In this document: piece after piece, positions 22,635 to 35,294 of the stretch
Numbering within the stretch: the first letter of the stretch is position 1
How the letters are laid out: each line of letters opens with the position of its first letter
Assembly: GCA_963971425.1 (NCBI GenBank)
Contig: OZ020517.1
Coordinates: 3,474,501 to 3,538,500, forward strand
Direction of reading: 5' to 3'
Source: Bryoerythrophyllum caledonicum
Lineage: Eukaryota > Streptophyta > Bryopsida > Pottiales > Pottiaceae
DNA: 64,000 bases
Program-made: the position numbers and the translations under genes
The notes under the pieces: generated by a model
Databases searched by the model: none
What the model was told of the DNA's origin: nothing
What the model saw: only the letters and a program-made list of their open reading frames with translations

Positions 22635-25039
22635 TTAATCTAATTGAAAGTCCTCCAACCACGCAAGCACTTCGTTTTTCTGCAAAACAAAACAACAGTA
22701 ATCAGTAACCGGACTTGAAATAAAATCCCAGTATTCTCACTTCCTATTTTGAGGATTATTTGAGGAAAATGGTGGCTTTTCTGCATTTTTCGTGAAGAAA
22801 CCGACCAAATCGCTAATAGTGAATCTAGATCATACAAGATAAGTGCCAATTTTGGTTTGAAAAAGAAGGGTAATATGATGTCAAGAGACCATACCATAAA
22901 AATAGGCCAAGTTTGGCCTGGATCGTTGTACCGTGCCAACCCAAATGTGCCCTTCATTTTCAAGCCGTCCTTCATCACGGCTTGTTCAAGAGCCTTCTTC
23001 TTTTCTTCCACCACTTCTAGAGTGGGCCTTCCATTGAACCGAAGCACAGCTGCCACTCTTTTGTCGACCTGTTGGATCTTCACATCCTCTACTTCAGGGG
23101 CAGGCAACCTGCAGGTTCATAATTGACAATAGTAGAGGCACATTACGGACTAGAAACTAGGTACTTTCATTGTAAAAAGCTATGTAAAAAGCCTCGTCTA
23201 AGAAGGTTAAACAATATTGAATGGTAGAATATTAGTGAAGACCACCGTACTAGTTCTCTTATCTAATCTATACCTAGATTCGAAACAGTAATGACATGTA
23301 GTTGATGGATAATGACAGATTAGATAGGTGATTTGATTACAGACTATGATGATTTATGCATTAAATCAAAAGTGGTTTCTCTGAAGGTGACTTACTCTGA
23401 CGAATTGCAACTCGAAGGTAGCACAATTTGAAGTTTTGCTGATGGTGCGCCGCTGCTCGTCTCTGTGAAGACAGGGGTTGTCATCTTCATCTTCTCACCC
23501 TTTTCGTTCTTACCAAATATATACCTGCCACAAACATGCAAAACTCTATTAAACTTTCACTCTCCTTTGTGAATGAGCATGTACGCGAATGAGAGACATA
23601 CCCAGCAACTGTGTTGAAGTTTTTGGACCCGGCAATGCTGTCGCTATCAGTCTCTACCAGAACCAGAGGTTCATATTCTCGCACCTGGTTCATGTTCACC
23701 ATAAGTCATAACTTCGGATTATATTAATGACATTACGGAAAGAAAGAGAGAAGTAGTTGGATAACATGATTTGATAGTTTTTCACGATATCTATTACCTG
23801 GTAAACTGAAGTTCTCTTCCGAACCTTGTACTTGGGTGTCTCCAAATCAGGCTGCTTGAAGTATTGCATCTACACAAGTTTAACTAGTTGCTTTAGAAGA
23901 TCTGGATAGGAGGCCTCACAGTGGGGCTGGCCTAACACATCCCACAATTGAATGTGCAAGGAAAAAGCCTAACCTTTGCACCACCAAAGATTTTCTATAA
24001 GCACCGTATAACCACCAAAAACATGTGACCAACCTGCCGAATGACATCCTTGACGCCCTCAAACGAGAAATACTCATTGTTTTCAATCGAGTCCCACCGA
24101 TCCTGCACAAGGGAAAAAACGGTTAATAAGATTCCATGACCACCTTCAATTACCTGTTCATAAAAACTAAATCACAAGTATGGCCTGAGTGCAGTGGAAC
24201 GTACGATGTGTGCATTAAGCTTGCCGGTTTCTGGATTGACGCGCATTATAGACACTCCAGTAAAGATAAGTTGCGGCTTCCATAACACGATCCAGAAGTT
24301 CATCGTCATGGTCCACCTCGTAGTGATCTCGTACTCACCTGTCTGCACACACGCAAAACGGAAAAGCCAGTCCAAATTCATCACCAACGATTCATAAACC
24401 AACATTAAGAGAGTCAAAATGATGGCAGTTTCCAGTACCATCACCTCGTGTGTACAAACCTAAATTCTTGTGTAGACACAGTAGGGCATGGTAAATTCAT
24501 CTCGTAAGAAAAGAAAACAATTACAAAGTGAAAATCATACTGACTCTAGCGTTTTGAATTGAAATACAGAAATGCTTCATTTGGCGTTTAACTGAGGAAG
24601 AAGTTGAAACCTGCTTGACGCTGTGGAGCTCGAAATTAGGCCGGAAGATGGTCCGCAGCGCAGCGATGTTGATCAAGTACCCGTTGAGCGTATCATACTT
24701 GGTGATCGGGTCCCGGAACTCCACCTTGTCATCGTACATGGACTTGTCGATGCCCTGCTCATCAAACAAGTGCACCAAGTCCTTCCACAGAAACCGCTGC
24801 ATCTCCTCCATGTCCACGCCCTTCTTCTTCTCCTCCTTCGCCTCCAGCGTAGACTGGCCTGCCGCCTCACAGTAACCACTTCTCCTCGACATGATGCGGT
24901 TTCTCCCAAACTCCACCCTCCCCAAACTCCCACTGTTATGACCTCGCAGAGCTAGACTGGCACGCGCAGTTGTATGTTTACTGGAGCTGCTGGGTCGGGG
25001 GGCGAGTGCGAGTGCTCGGGTGAGGGAGTGTGTGGCCAT
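22635..25039 (-). CDS. SOUL haem-binding family protein with DUF2358 domain, plastid-targeted
   Basis: Eight exons on the minus strand: 24611-25039, 24205-24342, 24034-24102, 23798-23869, 23602-23684, 23396-23524, 22895-23108 and 22635-22679. All junctions are GT-AG and keep phase, giving 392 residues, close to the Arabidopsis SOUL/DUF2358 protein. Residues 1-50 are rich in Ser, Arg and Ala (MATHSLTRALALAPRPSSSS) and look like a chloroplast transit peptide. Residues about 75-190 form DUF2358 (FLWKDLVHLFDEQGIDKSMY, FRDPITKYD, WTMTMNFW). Residues about 225-390 form the SOUL fold, with YEPLVLVETDSD, NFNTVAGYIFG, MKMTTPVF, VAAVLRFNG and a final NEVLAWLEDFQLD. Family members bind tetrapyrroles in plastids or cytosol. 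The gene appears intact and carries no sign of transfer. I assign no symbol because the SOUL paralogues are hard to separate by eye. Confidence 0.93.
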
Positions 25040-25708
25040 GGCAACTGATCAGCTGGTGGCGTTTGTTGCATGAGTTAGTAGTTTTCTCTGGGTTTGAGTC
25101 GTGGTGGAGTTTTTGGAAGTTGGGGATGGAGAGGGTGGACGTGGTGGTAGTGTGGAGGTGGAGTGCCACTTGGTGAGGAGGGGGAGTGTTGCGCTAGGGG
25201 GATGCGGCGAGGGCAGATGGGGGCTTTTGAAGGGGGGAGAGCAATGGAAAGTAGCTGAAAGGTGGTGCGCTCATTCCTGGGGGGAGAGCAATGGAAAGCA
25301 GCTTAGGCACAGTGGATGATACTGGATAGTTTATCAGGAGCATCATCTATGTGTAGGGTACATTTTTCTTTAGACTGAAGTTGGCTTTACCGTACGAAGT
25401 AGTCACTTTCAAACTAATTATGTTCCCAGACACAATTGGTATCATTGCGTATCACCTAGGCATTATATGGGTATCCAAGGGTATTGCGTGGGTATAACAT
25501 TGACAAATATCTTGAAATTTCAAAAAAAATTGGACAGTCTCGATTCTGAATTTAATTATGTACCAAACTGACCACTGCGTAGGGTATTCATGTTAGAGGG
25601 GGCTGTGTGAATGCTCTTGAAGTTATAAATGGAAATAGCTACAGTCATGTATAAAAATAAGATTGTTTTGTACCAGAACTCAAATGAAAATTAGTGTACG
25701 ACGACCCT
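25040..25708. other. Upstream region of the SOUL gene; no gene
   Basis: The first 250 bases are G-rich on the plus strand (purine/pyrimidine skew) and probably include the SOUL promoter and 5' leader. gggggagagcaatggaaag occurs twice at 25232 and 25279. The rest is AT-rich without a recognisable feature. Confidence 0.4.
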
Positions 25709-27406
25709 TTAGTTTCCAGCAACTCTTTCGAGAAGTGCCCTCCAGTTTAAATACCCTTGTTGCAAATTCAGAAGTTCCAAAGCGTACACCTCACATCGCC
25801 TCAAAGGAGAGCTACATGATCGGCCCAGACCCAGGCTCAGGATCACTTCACGAGTGGTAGTTGATTTTTCGTAAGAATAATAGCTGAAACGCCCCGAGTT
25901 ACTACCCTCCGGTGGCGGGTACTCACAAATCCGCAAACAGAAATCCCAGTCCTTCACCGCGTAGATCTCCTGAAACATCCTCGCGCTGTCCTCTGCGGAC
26001 GGGATGGATTTGACAGCCACTACGGGGTGAAGGACTGGGGACGTAGTGGCTGTCAAACTTCCATCTCGACACCAGCCTAGGAAACCAACTTGGGACATCA
26101 TGAGCTTCAGTGAGTGCGCGGTCACGACGAAAGTCTCTGCAGCGACACATATGAGTCGTCCTCCAAGTACGCGAGGTGCACCAGGCTCGCTTTCTCGCGT
26201 TTACGCCCGTCCAAGTACCAAACCACATTCCCCGCCAGCAGCAGCTCCTCAACAAAATTCACGCAGTACTGTATGTCCCCCCATCCTCCTCCAAAACCGG
26301 CAAGTAGGTGAGGAGTTCCCCGAGGTCGGGAGTTCTAGCTTTCCTCCTCCCCGCCTCGCTCCCCGGAAACAGCCTTACGCGGCTGCGAATCTCCGCTCCA
26401 CCTCCGAGAACCGATTCGCCAGACGCTGGAACAGGTCCCGCAGTAGGCAGTACCCCAGCAGCGACTTCTTCGAGGATATTTATCATCCTGTAGACATTAT
26501 TGGCACCTTCGTCGCAGTCCTTGACGAGCTCCAGCACCATATGATTTATAAGCCGCGGTAGGACCTCCATGATGCAGAGCGGCCAACGCATGACTGACTC
26601 CGGGCGGACTTTCATGCGGTGGAGGAACAGTAGGGAGTCCTTTAGAATCGACTCCGCGGCCCGGAAGTACTACAGGCTGATGCCAATGGGAAGAAACACA
26701 CCGATGCCCTTACCGTACACTCCCGTGCGCACGCCGTGCTCCGTGAAGGCTTCGAACGACAGGAGATCCAGCATTCTGATGCTCGCAGCCCTGCCCACGT
26801 ACGAACGAGGCCCAGCGAGATCGAGGACAATGATCGTGATCCGTGCCTCTGGCAACCTTGATCCCGAAGCCCATCACGACCTCCTGGTGCGTTTGCGCAG
26901 GTAGAAGCACACAAGCTGCCTCCGGATCACCACGTTTTCCTGCAACCGCTTCACGGGCGGCCACGCGCGCGACAACAAGTTCATATCCTGGTCGGACAAC
27001 TTGTCGAGAATCAGCAGCCAGGAATCCTCGTCGAGCGCGTCTAGAGCGCACTAATCAACAATGCTCTCAGATGGAAATTGCGTGTCGACGGATGTCGCGC
27101 TGGAAACTGTGTCAACATTGACGTTGATTCCACAAGACCGCCGTGTACCCGCCGTTGTACCCCGCCGCGTTCCACCCGCAGCGCTGGCGCAGGATGTCGC
27201 AGCAGATGTACGTCTCGGAGAACACATTCGGGTGACTGACGAGGGTCTGGATCGTCACGGTAGGCGGCTGCCGTGGGTAATCGTCCGGGATATGCACCTT
27301 GAGGTGCAAACTCTGACCTCGGAAACTGTGCTTCATGGTGCTCACAGATATGGTACCTGATTCCCTCCAACTGCTCCTTCTCTAGCTCTACCATCTCTCG
27401 CTGCAA
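25709..27406 (-). pseudogene. Broken gene: E2 ubiquitin-conjugating (UBC) fold plus F-box-like region
   Basis: Reading the minus strand from 27406, a UBC N-terminal helix (REMVELEKEQLEGI) is followed, in another frame, by the UBC core: LHLKVHIPDDYPRQPPTVTI, HPNVFSETYICCDILRQ with the catalytic-type Cys before CDIL, and GYNGGYT. Next comes an F-box-like segment, LDALDEDSWLLILDKLSDQD, with LSRAWPPVKRL, then YLRKR, SFEAFTEHGVRTGVYGKGIG, a helical part (LINHMVLELVKDCDEGANN) and a late ARMFQEIYAVKDWDF. I recall UBC-plus-helical proteins of this order from fungi and some plants. The frame changes between UBC helix and core, again around 26900, and a stop splits ...FLPIGISL from YFRAAES. It thus looks like a degenerate copy of a host gene. 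An unrecognised intron could explain one of the shifts. Confidence 0.65.
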
Positions 27407-27979
27407 CCATGTTGGATAAATCGCTGCAACAACGTATCTTCAAAAGATGTCGATGAAGACGCAGGAGTCAGAGAGTAGCTCTGGACACAATAAAATAAGG
27501 TTTGGATCCTGCGGCCTCAATCCAACATATCGATCCCTCCCTGAACACCTTCCTCACGCATACAACGCTCCCACCAACATCATGAAACCTAACACGGTCG
27601 ACGGCTTGGTGTTTGGGAAACGATCTAATCACAAGAAATATGTAAGTTTCTGATTGGGTCCTGAAATCACAACCCTGCAGGCACTTGTGAATACATCTGC
27701 AGTACTTAGATTTTTACAAAACCTGGAAATAGAGTCTTGTAAAATGTCGGGCCGAGCAAGCTGCCGCGACTTGAAGTGGAACTCAACTCATCTTGAAGCC
27801 CAAGTGCTAGCCCATAGATTATCCATCACCTTCTCAGACCAAGTTCTAACCCGCAACCCCCTCTTCTTCCAACTCACACCCTACACCCTTGGAGCATGAA
27901 GACCAAGGGTTGTGATCAAAGGAATGAACAACCGATTATGTGTGATGGTTTTCTTGCTGCTAGCGCGACTCGACGATTA
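27407..27979. other. No gene recognised
   Basis: Two short plus-strand frames (27447-27653 and 27654-27899) abut but show no family motif. The interval also holds the 3' flank of the kinase gene that ends at 27980. Confidence 0.35.
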
Positions 27980-30146
27980 TCAAATATCAGTTATACAGGG
28001 TTCTCCACCAGCGGCATCCTGGTAAGAGAAGAACTCAGGATCGTAAGCACAGTTCGTTTCCGAAAGCAAAAACTTGGCGTATTGAAGCATGGAGCATATG
28101 GCTTTGAAGTCCGGCCGTCTCAGATGATCGACATGCCAGCAGCTCTCCACGATGAATCTAATGTAATCTGATGTCTCATTTGGGAGTGACGGTCTCTCGC
28201 CGGCTTTCAGCGTTGCTTGTGCTATCCTTACATCGAATGACGTCTTCCACGTCAAGAGCTCCGCGAACACCAACGCAAAGCTGAAGACATCGCCCATGAG
28301 CGGACTGTACCCCATCGCGTCACTCTTCGGCTTCCACATCGCCGGGTCCATGTATCCAGTGGTGCCAGCCGGAGTGACCGCGCGTCCGGAATGGTCGTCT
28401 GGGGGTTTGGAGGCGTTCTCCATGGCCACACCGAAGTCGATCAGCTTCACGATGGTGTCTACTCCCACGCTCCTCGTGACGACGTTCTTGCACATGATGT
28501 TCTGTGGCTTCACGTCCCTGTGGGCTACGTCTTTCCCGTGCAGAAACCGCAGGGCCTTGGCTACGGGAAGCATGAGGTAGATCGTCTCCAGCTCCGAGAA
28601 TCGTGATTCTCTGTATACGTCGTCCATGAGGCCTCTCAGATCGTGATCCATACTTTCCATGAGCAGAAACGGGCACCGGAGGATTTCGTGAGTTAGAAGA
28701 TTGTATGAGGACCACGAGTCGACCTCCCAATACCCGACAACCCCGACTATGTACGGACTACGATATCTATGCAGCTTCTTAAACTCCTCCTTGAACATCA
28801 GTTGGCAATGTGCGTTCGGGTGACGCATCTTCAGAGCGAAATCCATGTCATATACCCATTTGAATTTCAGTATGGCCCCCTCGGCGCCTTTTTTGGACGA
28901 TTTCGCTGAGGGGACAACCAGTCTGCGGTAGATATCGAAGGGGCACGCCTGCAAGAACGGTGGCCGCCACTCGTTATGGTTCCGCAGACGGTCGTGCAGC
29001 AGATGGGCCAGCTGATGCTCTGGGCCATTCACTTCCAAGGTATTGTCTTGCAACTTCCTCTCAACCATGGCGTCCAACTCCTCCGTGTCCTTCTCGCAAC
29101 AGCCTTTATGAAACCACCTTGCCTCGACGTCGCTGCGAGACTCTAGCAGCTCATTTAGTCTACTCATCCAGTCTTCAGGCCGCTGGCTGTTTTCATGATG
29201 ATCCCCCAAGCACATGATGTAACCCGACCAGCACAGATCCCGAACAACCTCCACGAAACTCTCCACACATTCCCAGAGCTCGACGGCTTTCAGAAGCCAT
29301 TTCTTGTGATCTGAGCACTCTTCCAACAGATGCTCCGCGCGTTTAAACGCCTCAGAAAACTCGGTCGCCGCTGAAATACGCGCGGTTGAGTGGCACCATT
29401 TGCCTGCGGATTGGTACCAGCCGTGCAAATCATCACATTTCTTCTTGTGCAGAAACCTTCCTTGTGGGAGCCAAATGGGCTCCTCAGCTACGGTCCCGGG
29501 CTTCTCCTCTTCTTCCTTCTTCACCGCTACATTCTCCATATCCTCCATCTCCACTGTCACCTCCACTTCCACGGGAGGCTCCTCTTTCACCTCCTCTTCC
29601 ACCTTCTCTCCCATACTATTGTCCACCAAATCGTATCCAAGTTCGGAGGGCGGAGGAGATGGTGATCTGAATGTTGCACAATTGTCATATTGCTTAGCCC
29701 GCCCAGGAAGAGTTCCAGAGTCTACAGACTCTGCGACAACAGTGACCACGGAATTTCTCACGTCAACTTTCACATCATCCACTCCTTTGAAACAACCGCA
29801 CAAAATAAGCAGATACTCGTTTAGAACGGTGATCCGAAGTTTTTCCTCTCAAAATTAAAGCAAAGGCCGATTGACCCTAATACGATGGCAAAAAGAAGAT
29901 GAGAAGAAACCAGTAGCTCGCTTACCTTCCCGACACTTCAATTTTTCGCCCAACCCCTGCACCACTTCGGAGTTCACTTGCAGCTTAACTCCGTTCAGAT
30001 CGTGCACCCCCTGTACAATCCAGCAAATGCACATCAACATAATTATCGAGGAAAACGGTGGATAGAGAAGAACATCAGACAAAGAACGCACAATTTGAAA
30101 AGCTTCTGATCCAAAAGGTTCAGCGGAGCCGAGGACTTACTGGCAT
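27980..30146 (-). CDS. Protein kinase with N-terminal HMA-like domain
   Basis: Proposed exons: 30141-30146 (ATGCCA only, perfect GTAAGT donor), 29926-30010 and 27980-29784, all GT-AG and in phase, giving 631 residues. Residues 5-55 read VKLQVNSEVVQGLGEKL, then GVDDVKVDVRNSVVTVV, which matches the beta-alpha-beta-beta pattern of a heavy-metal-associated (HMA) domain without its CxxC. An acidic linker follows (about 89-129), then a helical region (about 170-290), then a kinase (about 310-600). The kinase looks active: Lys in FALKM (349), HRDVKPQN (452-459), DFG (480-482) and GTTGYMDPA in place of APE. It probably phosphorylates Ser/Thr in the cytoplasm. It lies head to head with the pseudokinase-LRR gene 5 kb away. 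HMA domains occur as integrated baits in some plant immune receptors, so an immune role is plausible but inferred. The start in the 6-base exon is less certain than the kinase. Confidence 0.82.
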
Positions 30147-30586
30147 GATTCGATCGAGCAAGGCTAATTCCACAATATCAGCTCCTCAGTTCAAACTCTT
30201 GATCACAAGCCTTTGTACGCCACATGAGCTTCCGAACGCGTGCTCGTGGGCCTCACAGAAAAGCATATCCGAGTTGAAATAATTGCACAACCGCCTTCAT
30301 AACCACTTGGGTAAGGGTTTCAAACTGTCGGTTCGAGAATGATTTTAGACAGCCATCTACCACAATCTGCTCCTCAAAACAGGACAACGAACATTTTTCG
30401 GAGGGCAGGTGTGGACAAAGCCTACCCCATATTTTTGGTGGGGCCTCCTTAGAAACTAAAAACTCTCCAATGGAGTTTATACCACCACGGTGGGCCCCCT
30501 TCAATAATATGGGTCCGAAGAATCCAAAATGGACTCTGGAACCGAATTTTTTGCAGGGTCTACAATAGAAGAATCTTCTTCTCTGA
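30147..30586. promoter_or_regulatory. Upstream region of the HMA-kinase gene
   Basis: This 440-base stretch lies between the kinase start and the G-box palindrome. It should contain the 5' leader and core promoter. No TATA box or other element could be fixed with confidence. Confidence 0.35.
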
Positions 30587-30638
30587 TAACATTAGCGATT
30601 ATTTCAGGCCACGTGGTCTGACATAGTCGCTAATGTTA
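30587..30638. promoter_or_regulatory. 52-base near-perfect palindrome centred on a G-box (CACGTG)
   Basis: Two 26-base arms, starting TAACATTAGCGA and meeting at CCAC|GTGG, differ at only 3 positions. The centre is the bHLH/bZIP site CACGTG. It lies about 440 bases upstream of the HMA-kinase start codon and just outside a TIR element at 30667. It could be a dimer-binding regulatory site, or the remains of a tiny foldback element. Confidence 0.6.
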
Positions 30639-30666
30639 CCATATACTGTACTTCGGAGGTTCTATT

Positions 30667-31503
30667 TAGGGGCTGTTTACATCAAGATGGTTAAGGCTGG
30701 AGCCCAAAGAATTCCCGAGTTCTGATTGGAGTAAAGAATTGGTACCCCGGAAATGGGTTTACATCAAGCAAAATGCGGGCTGTGGCCCAAAGTTTTTTCC
30801 GTGGATGAGAAATCTAGTTGGAATCCTACATGGCAGATTTGAATAGTGTTTTCCAGAACTTAAGGAGACTTATTTCCTACAACCTTAAGGAGGTTGTATT
30901 TCCGGAAGGTCGGGAGAGTATTTTTCAGAACCTATTTCAGCCAATCATTTATAATATTTTAATGCTGGATTTTGACTATTTTAGGTCTGAACTTGTTTGA
31001 CAACTTCTTTCCCGTTAGTACTATTCATCAAAAAAAGAAGTTACATTTACTGAAGATGGCGTGAGAATTGGAAGAAGAATTTTCCAAGGCCAAAAATCAA
31101 GGTATGTATGAAGTGAAATCAATCAATTTTCTAGACGATCTACATATTTGCACTATTTTTGGACTCAGAGGAATCTTGAGGAGCAAAAGTGCTTGAGCCT
31201 TCTTGAGCCTTTGCCTGGAGCCAATTAGGTCCCCCTTTCCCCCAAATTCCGGCCGCATCCGGTGCGGTGACCAAAACAGTGCCACCGGGGATCGAACCGG
31301 CCACCTCTAGACTCTCTTTGAGAGCCTCACACTACTCTAGCCACCAAGCCTACTAGCTTCTGGTCTTCTGATGTTGGATGGAAACCTTCCTACACTACTA
31401 TTTTGGTGGAAGGTACCCGGCTTAGAATGGTTTTGTCCCTCAAGCGGGGTACCACTTTTGTCTATGGGCTCCAACCCAAACCTTCACGTATAAACAGCCC
31501 CTA
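30667..31503. mobile_element. TIR element (837 bases), no transposase
   Basis: The outer ends TAGGGGCTGTTTA and TAAACAGCCCCTA are exact inverses, and the homology continues inward with GGCTGGAGCCCA against its counterpart. No transposase is present. Superfamily is uncertain (PIF/Harbinger-like or hAT-like ends). A tRNA-derived SINE-like unit sits near the right end. Confidence 0.65.
31233..31353 (-). mobile_element. tRNA-derived SINE-like unit
   Basis: The minus strand reads GGTGGCTAGAGTAGTGTG (A-box-like), a stem-like ctctcaaagagag, then GGTTCGATCCCCGG (perfect B box). The spacing is tRNA-like but the acceptor stem does not close as a normal tRNA. It is thus best read as a SINE head nested in the TIR element. 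Boundaries are approximate. Confidence 0.55.
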
Positions 31504-31529
31504 AGGGGCTTGAAAGGTCCAACACTGTA

Positions 31530-33340
31530 CAGTCCCCGGCAATATGTCTTGTAACCTGACATGCATTCTCACAGTCCACACCTTATGACGTTTGGGTTTG
31601 TAAATTACATCACACAAATGATGTCAGCAGGATATTGCAAGATCTGGGTAGATTAGACCTATCCAGATAAGTGATGATTCACGAACTTCCAAAAATAGAA
31701 ACGTCATGAATGAACACGTTCAGTTCGTGGAGTTGCTTGGTTACTTAAGATAATACATGTTAGTGATAGAATCACTAGAAAGGACAGATTTGAGTGATTT
31801 CTATGTTGCAATTGTGGTTGTGAGGATTGGCTTGAGTGAACCCAATGTTCTGGTGGTTGATTTGAGTACTCATTACCTAGACGTTTTGGTAGTAAAGCTT
31901 TTAGTTTTGTTGTAGTAGTGTGTATGCAACACTGTTAGTCACTCTTGCTTCAAAAATTGTGTCCACTTTAGTGTGTGACTCTTCATTGACACTATGACTG
32001 GGAAGTACTTGACTGAAGTAGAACAAGCCACGATAGTTGGGATGAGTAAAGGTGGCATGTCTATGACTCAAATTTCAGCCGAAGTTGGGAGACCAAAAGC
32101 TACAGTTTCAAGAGTTCTAAAGAGGTATCGTGAACGTGGCACATTGGGACCTGCAGACAAGTGCGGAAGACCACGGAAATTGACGGATGCTGACGTGCGA
32201 ATTCTCAAACGGGAGCTTGTGAAGAATCGTCGTGTACCTCTTGCCGAACTTGCAGGTAATATGTCTACACAAGTTGGTGTCAGGACCTTGCGGAAAGAGT
32301 TGCATGAACTTGGCATTAACAATCGTATAGCAGTTAAGAAACCGTTTCTTAATGTTAAACATAAGGCAGAGAGGTTGGCCTTTGCAAGAGAATACTTGGA
32401 TTGGACAGTTGAAGATTGGAACAACGTCATTTGGACTGATGAGGCATCTTTTGAAGTTGGCAAGCATTCACGTACAATTCGTGTATGGCGAACTGCTTAT
32501 GAAAAGTATCAATGGGACTGCTTAGCGCCCACTTTTAAATCTGGGAGGACTTCAATTATGGTATGGGGTGCTATTACTGGCTCTAGCAAGTGTTATTTGG
32601 TATTAATTCCTTCAGAAAAACGCACTGCTGAAGATTTTGTAGAGGTAGTGTATGAGTCTGCACTACAACATTATTTATTACCACCATGACAACTATGAGT
32701 GCCTCATTTTGATGGAAGATGGTGCACCAGTACATCGCAGCACTCTTTCAAAACTTTGGAGGGAAGAAGTTGGAATACGGAAACTTAAGTGGCCAGCAAA
32801 CTCACCTGATCTCAATCCTTTAGAGAATTTATGGAAGCAATGCAAAGATCAAGTGCAACTTAAAAATTGGCCAAGGAACAAAGACGAAATGTGGGCTTCA
32901 GTGAATAGGGCATGGGAAAATATATCTCAAGAGGCTATTAGCAAGCTTATTTCCACAATGCCAGATCGAATGCGAGCTGTTGTGCAAGCCCGTGGTGGTA
33001 GTACTCGATGGTAGGGGGTACATGACTTTGGTGCAGTTTAGTGGATAATTTGTAGCAAGAGAGCTGAAATTGTTGTTGCAGTAGGCTTCTACAAGCTAGT
33101 AGCTTTCCAATGATATGCTGAATGCTTGTTGTTACTCTAAAATTTTGAAGTTATATATATTTATTTTTTCTCCTGTGAGTGTGTGTCGGAAACCAAAAGT
33201 CCAAAGGTTACAAGACATTCCCTCACCGGACCTGGTGCTGTGGTGCCTGTGTCCTTCACTTTTTCTCGCAGTAAAGTTTCTCCTTTGCTTGTGTCAAAAA
33301 AAAAAAAAAAAAAGGTTACAAGACATATTGCCGGGGACTG
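31530..33340 (+). mobile_element. Second Tc1-type DNA transposon, complete ends
   Basis: A 1811-base element has identical inverted ends of 28 bases (outer part CAGTCCCCGGCAATATGT), flanked by TA at 31528-31529 and 33341-33342. The right end is preceded by an A tract (33298-33313), and a partial second copy of the inner terminal sequence, ggttacaagacatt, lies at about 33207. The transposase inside is broken by one frameshift. Terminal sequence and transposase differ clearly from the element at 11452, so this is a separate family. Confidence 0.92.
31994..33014 (+). pseudogene. Tc1-like transposase (DDE_3 type) with one frameshift
   Basis: The frame starts MTGKYLTEVEQATIVGMSKG and has HTH motifs (ISAEVGRPKATVSRVLKRY; GRPRKLTDADVRILKREL), WTDEASFEVG (first Asp) and SIMVWGAI. 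It ends at a TGA (32687-32689), and the remainder continues one frame over: LILMEDGAPVHR (second Asp), SPDLNPLENLWKQ (Glu, 34 residues on) and the tail RGGSTRW. A single shift of frame near 32675-32690 separates the halves. Otherwise it looks full-length (about 340 residues). It may be a very recent break or a sequencing error. The EDGAP form of the second motif resembles fungal and algal Tc1 relatives more than the intact copy at 11780. Confidence 0.9.
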
Positions 33341-33420
33341 TACATCCCTTTATTAAATATCACTTGCAGCCCCTCTGTTTCGAGTCTCTGTACATATCCT
33401 TGGTGAGGTGTGGAGCCTGC

Positions 33421-34188
33421 TCATGATAAAATAATATATTTGAAAAATATGGTAAAGTTACTGCTTTTAGGTGGCAATGTCGTGCAAACTACGACCGTGA
33501 ATCATTGAGCTGCAAATTCCTCTAGACGTGACTACAGTGCTGGTCTGCTCATGATAAAATAATAGTTTTGAAAAATATGGTAGCGTTACTGCTTTTAGGT
33601 GACAAAGTCGTGCAATCTACGACCGTGAATCAATGAGCTGCAAATTCCTCTAGACCTGACTACAGTGCAGGTCTGCTCATGAAAAAATAATATTTTTGAA
33701 AAATATGGTAGCGTCACTGCTTTTAGGTGGCAAAGTCGTGCAATCTACGACCGTGAATCAATGAGCTGCAAATTCCTCTAGACCTGACTACAGTGCAGGT
33801 CTGCTCATGAAATAATAATATTTTTGAAAAATATGGTAGCGTCACTGCTTTTAGGTGGCAAAGTCGTGCAATCTACGACCGTGAATCAGTGAGCTGTAAA
33901 TTCTTCTAGACGTGACTACAGTGCTGATCTGCTCCTGATAAAATAATATATTTGAAAAATATGGTAGCGTTACTGCTTTTAGGTGGCAAAGTCGTGCAAT
34001 CTACGACCGTGAATCATTGAGCTGGAAATTTCTCTAGACGTGACTACAGTTCTAGTCAACTCATGATAAAATAATATATTTGAAAAATATGGTAGCGTTA
34101 CTGCTTTTAGGTGGCAAAGTCGTGCAATCTACGACCGTGAATCATTCAGCAGTAAATTCCTCTAGACGTGACTACAGTACTGGTCTCC
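33421..34188. repeat. Six tandem copies of a 128-base unit
   Basis: The unit starts tcatgataaaataatatatt at 33421, 33549, 33677, 33805, 33933 and 34061, a strict 128-base period. Copies differ by a few substitutions. Each holds a small inverted repeat, GTCGTgcaatctACGAC. The array lies directly downstream of the Tc1-type element and about 1.1 kb upstream of the receptor-like gene's start. Confidence 0.95.
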
Positions 34189-35294
34189 TGGAGGAGAAGG
34201 AATGGTTTTGTGTGGTGTTCGTTCAGAGAGTTCTTTGCACACTTTCAATGTTTTCGTAAGCTTGGATGCGCGCCGTAGTGGGCCGTAAACGAGACCGAGA
34301 AGCTGGGTGTGTTGCCTTGCCTATTTCTCACACCGTCACTTCCTCGAAGTCGCTTTTCTTTGAGTTCCAAGTCTTCATCCACAGCGCAGGTCCCTCCACT
34401 TGGTCTGATGTGGTTTGGTGCGTGCACTGGCACGATACATGATGCTCCTCTTCTGCAAAACTATCCAACATCTTAGTCTATGAGCTTCTCTCATGTCTTT
34501 TAGCATCTGTGGTCTTTGGGTGCTGGTCGATCATCCGCAGGCATGTGTTACATGTGCTTCGCCAACACTGTCCAGAAACCCTGCTCTAGCTGCATCTGTT
34601 ATTAATTTCCTAGTACGATGTTGCAGCCAGTCAATCATATCGCTCATGCTTAGACTTTGCGTTGCCAGTTCTTAAGTAATATTCGGAAGTTCAAGTCTAG
34701 TGTCTGATACAATGAGTCAGGAGTCTTCTTCCATGCTCGACTCTGTGAACCTCGTTGTTTCTAGTTCAACGTGATTCAGACTTTGCGTTTACTAAATCCT
34801 TAAGTTGTTTGTCACAGGATGTTCAAATTGAAGGGATTAAGTCATTTTCCGACTGGTTGGTTTCTGGTGTGTGCTTCTGGGAACAGTTCAGGGTTTTGTT
34901 TGACCTTCTCCGAACTTGACGGAGGTGAGTTTCACTTATTCTACGTTCCATGGCTATTGGTGCGAAGATATGACTCTTAAGATTACATGGAGCTGTTCAT
35001 CCTAGGTAATATGATCTTCAAACTTCGAAAGAAGCTATATCAACCGAAGTATTTGATTTTGAAATCTACAAATGTGTGATCTCAGGAGGAGTGTGGAGGT
35101 CTGGGGGAGTTAATGGCTATTATGTCCACACGCCAATCTGCTCGGACCGGTAAATTCGTTATCAGCTGTGACGATCCCACAGAAATGAATGTACCTGTAT
35201 ACAAAAACAAGAATTTTTTGGCTGACATTTAGTGTTTCATGGGCAAGCAGATGACGTTTTAGGCCTTGACCAATTGTGGTCAGTTTTCGGCACG
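34189..35294. other. Upstream region of the pseudokinase-hydrolase-LRR gene
   Basis: No clear gene. A minus-strand frame near 34530-34680 contains MSDMIDWLQHRTRKLI, unassigned. The frame of the following gene is open back to 35233, right after an AG, so an upstream 5' exon may exist, but I could not identify it. Confidence 0.35.
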